Below, in pieces: positions 63,713-64,000 of a stretch of DNA of 64,000 nucleotides. Under the pieces are notes generated by a model. The model did not search any database and had not been told where the DNA came from. It worked only from the letters and a program-made list of their open reading frames with translations. How positions within the stretch are numbered: the first letter of the stretch is position 1; each line of letters opens with the position of its first letter. A program made the translations under genes and the position numbers. Source of the stretch: Snodgrassella sp945267035 (GTDB lineage Bacteria > Pseudomonadota > Gammaproteobacteria > Burkholderiales > Neisseriaceae); NCBI RefSeq assembly GCF_026535915.1, contig NZ_JAFNPF010000001.1, positions 620,001 to 684,000 on the forward strand, in the 5' to 3' direction.

Positions 63713-64000
63713 TCACAATGAATTCAACCATGGATTATGGATATACTGACCAGGATGGTTAAAATTCAAAACTTTAGCATAATTTCCCGCCGCCGTGGCA
63801 TTGGTGGGAATATCCTTGGTTACAACGCTGCCAGCGCCAATAGTGACATTATCGCCAATACAAACATTTTCGATAACATTACAATTTGGACCAATATAAA
63901 CGTGATTACCTATTTTTGCAGCATTGCCTAAATTGGCTCCAATGACCGTATAAGGGGATAAATTGACATTGTTCCCTAGCTGCGCTGTGCGGTTGATAAT
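63713..64000 (-). CDS. Hexapeptide-repeat acetyltransferase, serine acetyltransferase-like (partial)
   Basis: The last 95 codons of a gene whose start lies beyond the right edge. Left-handed beta-helix hexapeptides are visible: NVNLSPYTVIGANLG, KIGNHVYIGPNCNVIENV, CIGDNVTIGAGSVVTKDIP, then NATAAGNYAKVL. This is the CysE/colanic-acid-type acetyltransferase group. The AGNYAKVL ending with a short NHPGQY-containing tail is more like capsule or sugar O-acetyltransferases than housekeeping CysE, but the substrate cannot be decided from this part. Confidence 0.75.
   Translation of the reverse strand: MINRTAQLGNNVNLSPYTVIGANLGNAAKIGNHVYIGPNCNVIENVCIGDNVTIGAGSVVTKDIPTNATAAGNYAKVLNFNHPGQYIHNPWLNSL

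Noticed and set aside
1..64000. CRISPR arrays, tRNA or rRNA genes, complete insertion sequences
   Set aside because: No regularly spaced repeats, no tRNA-like cloverleaf with CCA-type ends and no intact transposase were seen on reading both strands; a tRNA scan would be needed to exclude a missed one.

Overview
The window is a chromosomal segment of a low-GC member of the Neisseriaceae (Betaproteobacteria). Protein sequences such as GreA, GlmM, FtsZ and ParC read as close relatives of Neisseria proteins, but the DNA is AT-richer and lacks the dense DNA-uptake repeats of Neisseria. A bee-gut Snodgrassella-type organism fits best. That is an inference from family resemblance and base composition, not a database result.

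Layout. 1-2106: end of a RidA-family gene, ybaK, and a MidA-type methyltransferase. 2297-19542: a complete division and cell wall (dcw) cluster, mraZ-rsmH-ftsL-ftsI-murE-murF-mraY-murD-ftsW-murG-murC-ddl-ftsQ-ftsA-ftsZ. It starts at a promoter with four MraZ boxes and ends at a strong terminator. 19715-25928: parC followed by a PilS/PilR-type two-component pair and rsmJ. 25929-27969: an AT-rich accessory stretch with decayed ORFs and an intact DUF4272 gene. 28116-37454: envelope genes, namely amgK (cell-wall sugar recycling) divergent from lptD-surA-pdxA, then mlaFEDCB-mlaA (outer-membrane lipid asymmetry). 38098-39885: a small conserved protein, a Tat-type lytic transglycosylase and ssb.

40267-50140 is the conserved block greA-yhbY-rlmE-ftsH-folP-glmM. 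It is interrupted on both sides of yhbY by AT-rich islands. These hold a decayed toxin-like tail with a small exported ORF behind it, a decayed immunity-like gene, a ClbS/DfsB-family gene and a 35-codon fragment of a type VI secretion VgrG. 50177-55949: a DedA-family gene, plsY, folB, nnrE, hemN, an FNR regulator with a perfect FNR box upstream, and a kinase-fold protein. 56264-64000: potCBA (polyamine import), coaBC, dut, ppk1 and the end of a hexapeptide acetyltransferase.

Most of the window is housekeeping. The unusual material is the three debris islands, the leader attenuator of greA, hairpins inside the dcw cluster, a ParC with Ala/Asp at the two main quinolone positions, and an MlaA without a usable lipobox. 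I did not find a convincing complete new system. The best leads are the islands flanking yhbY.
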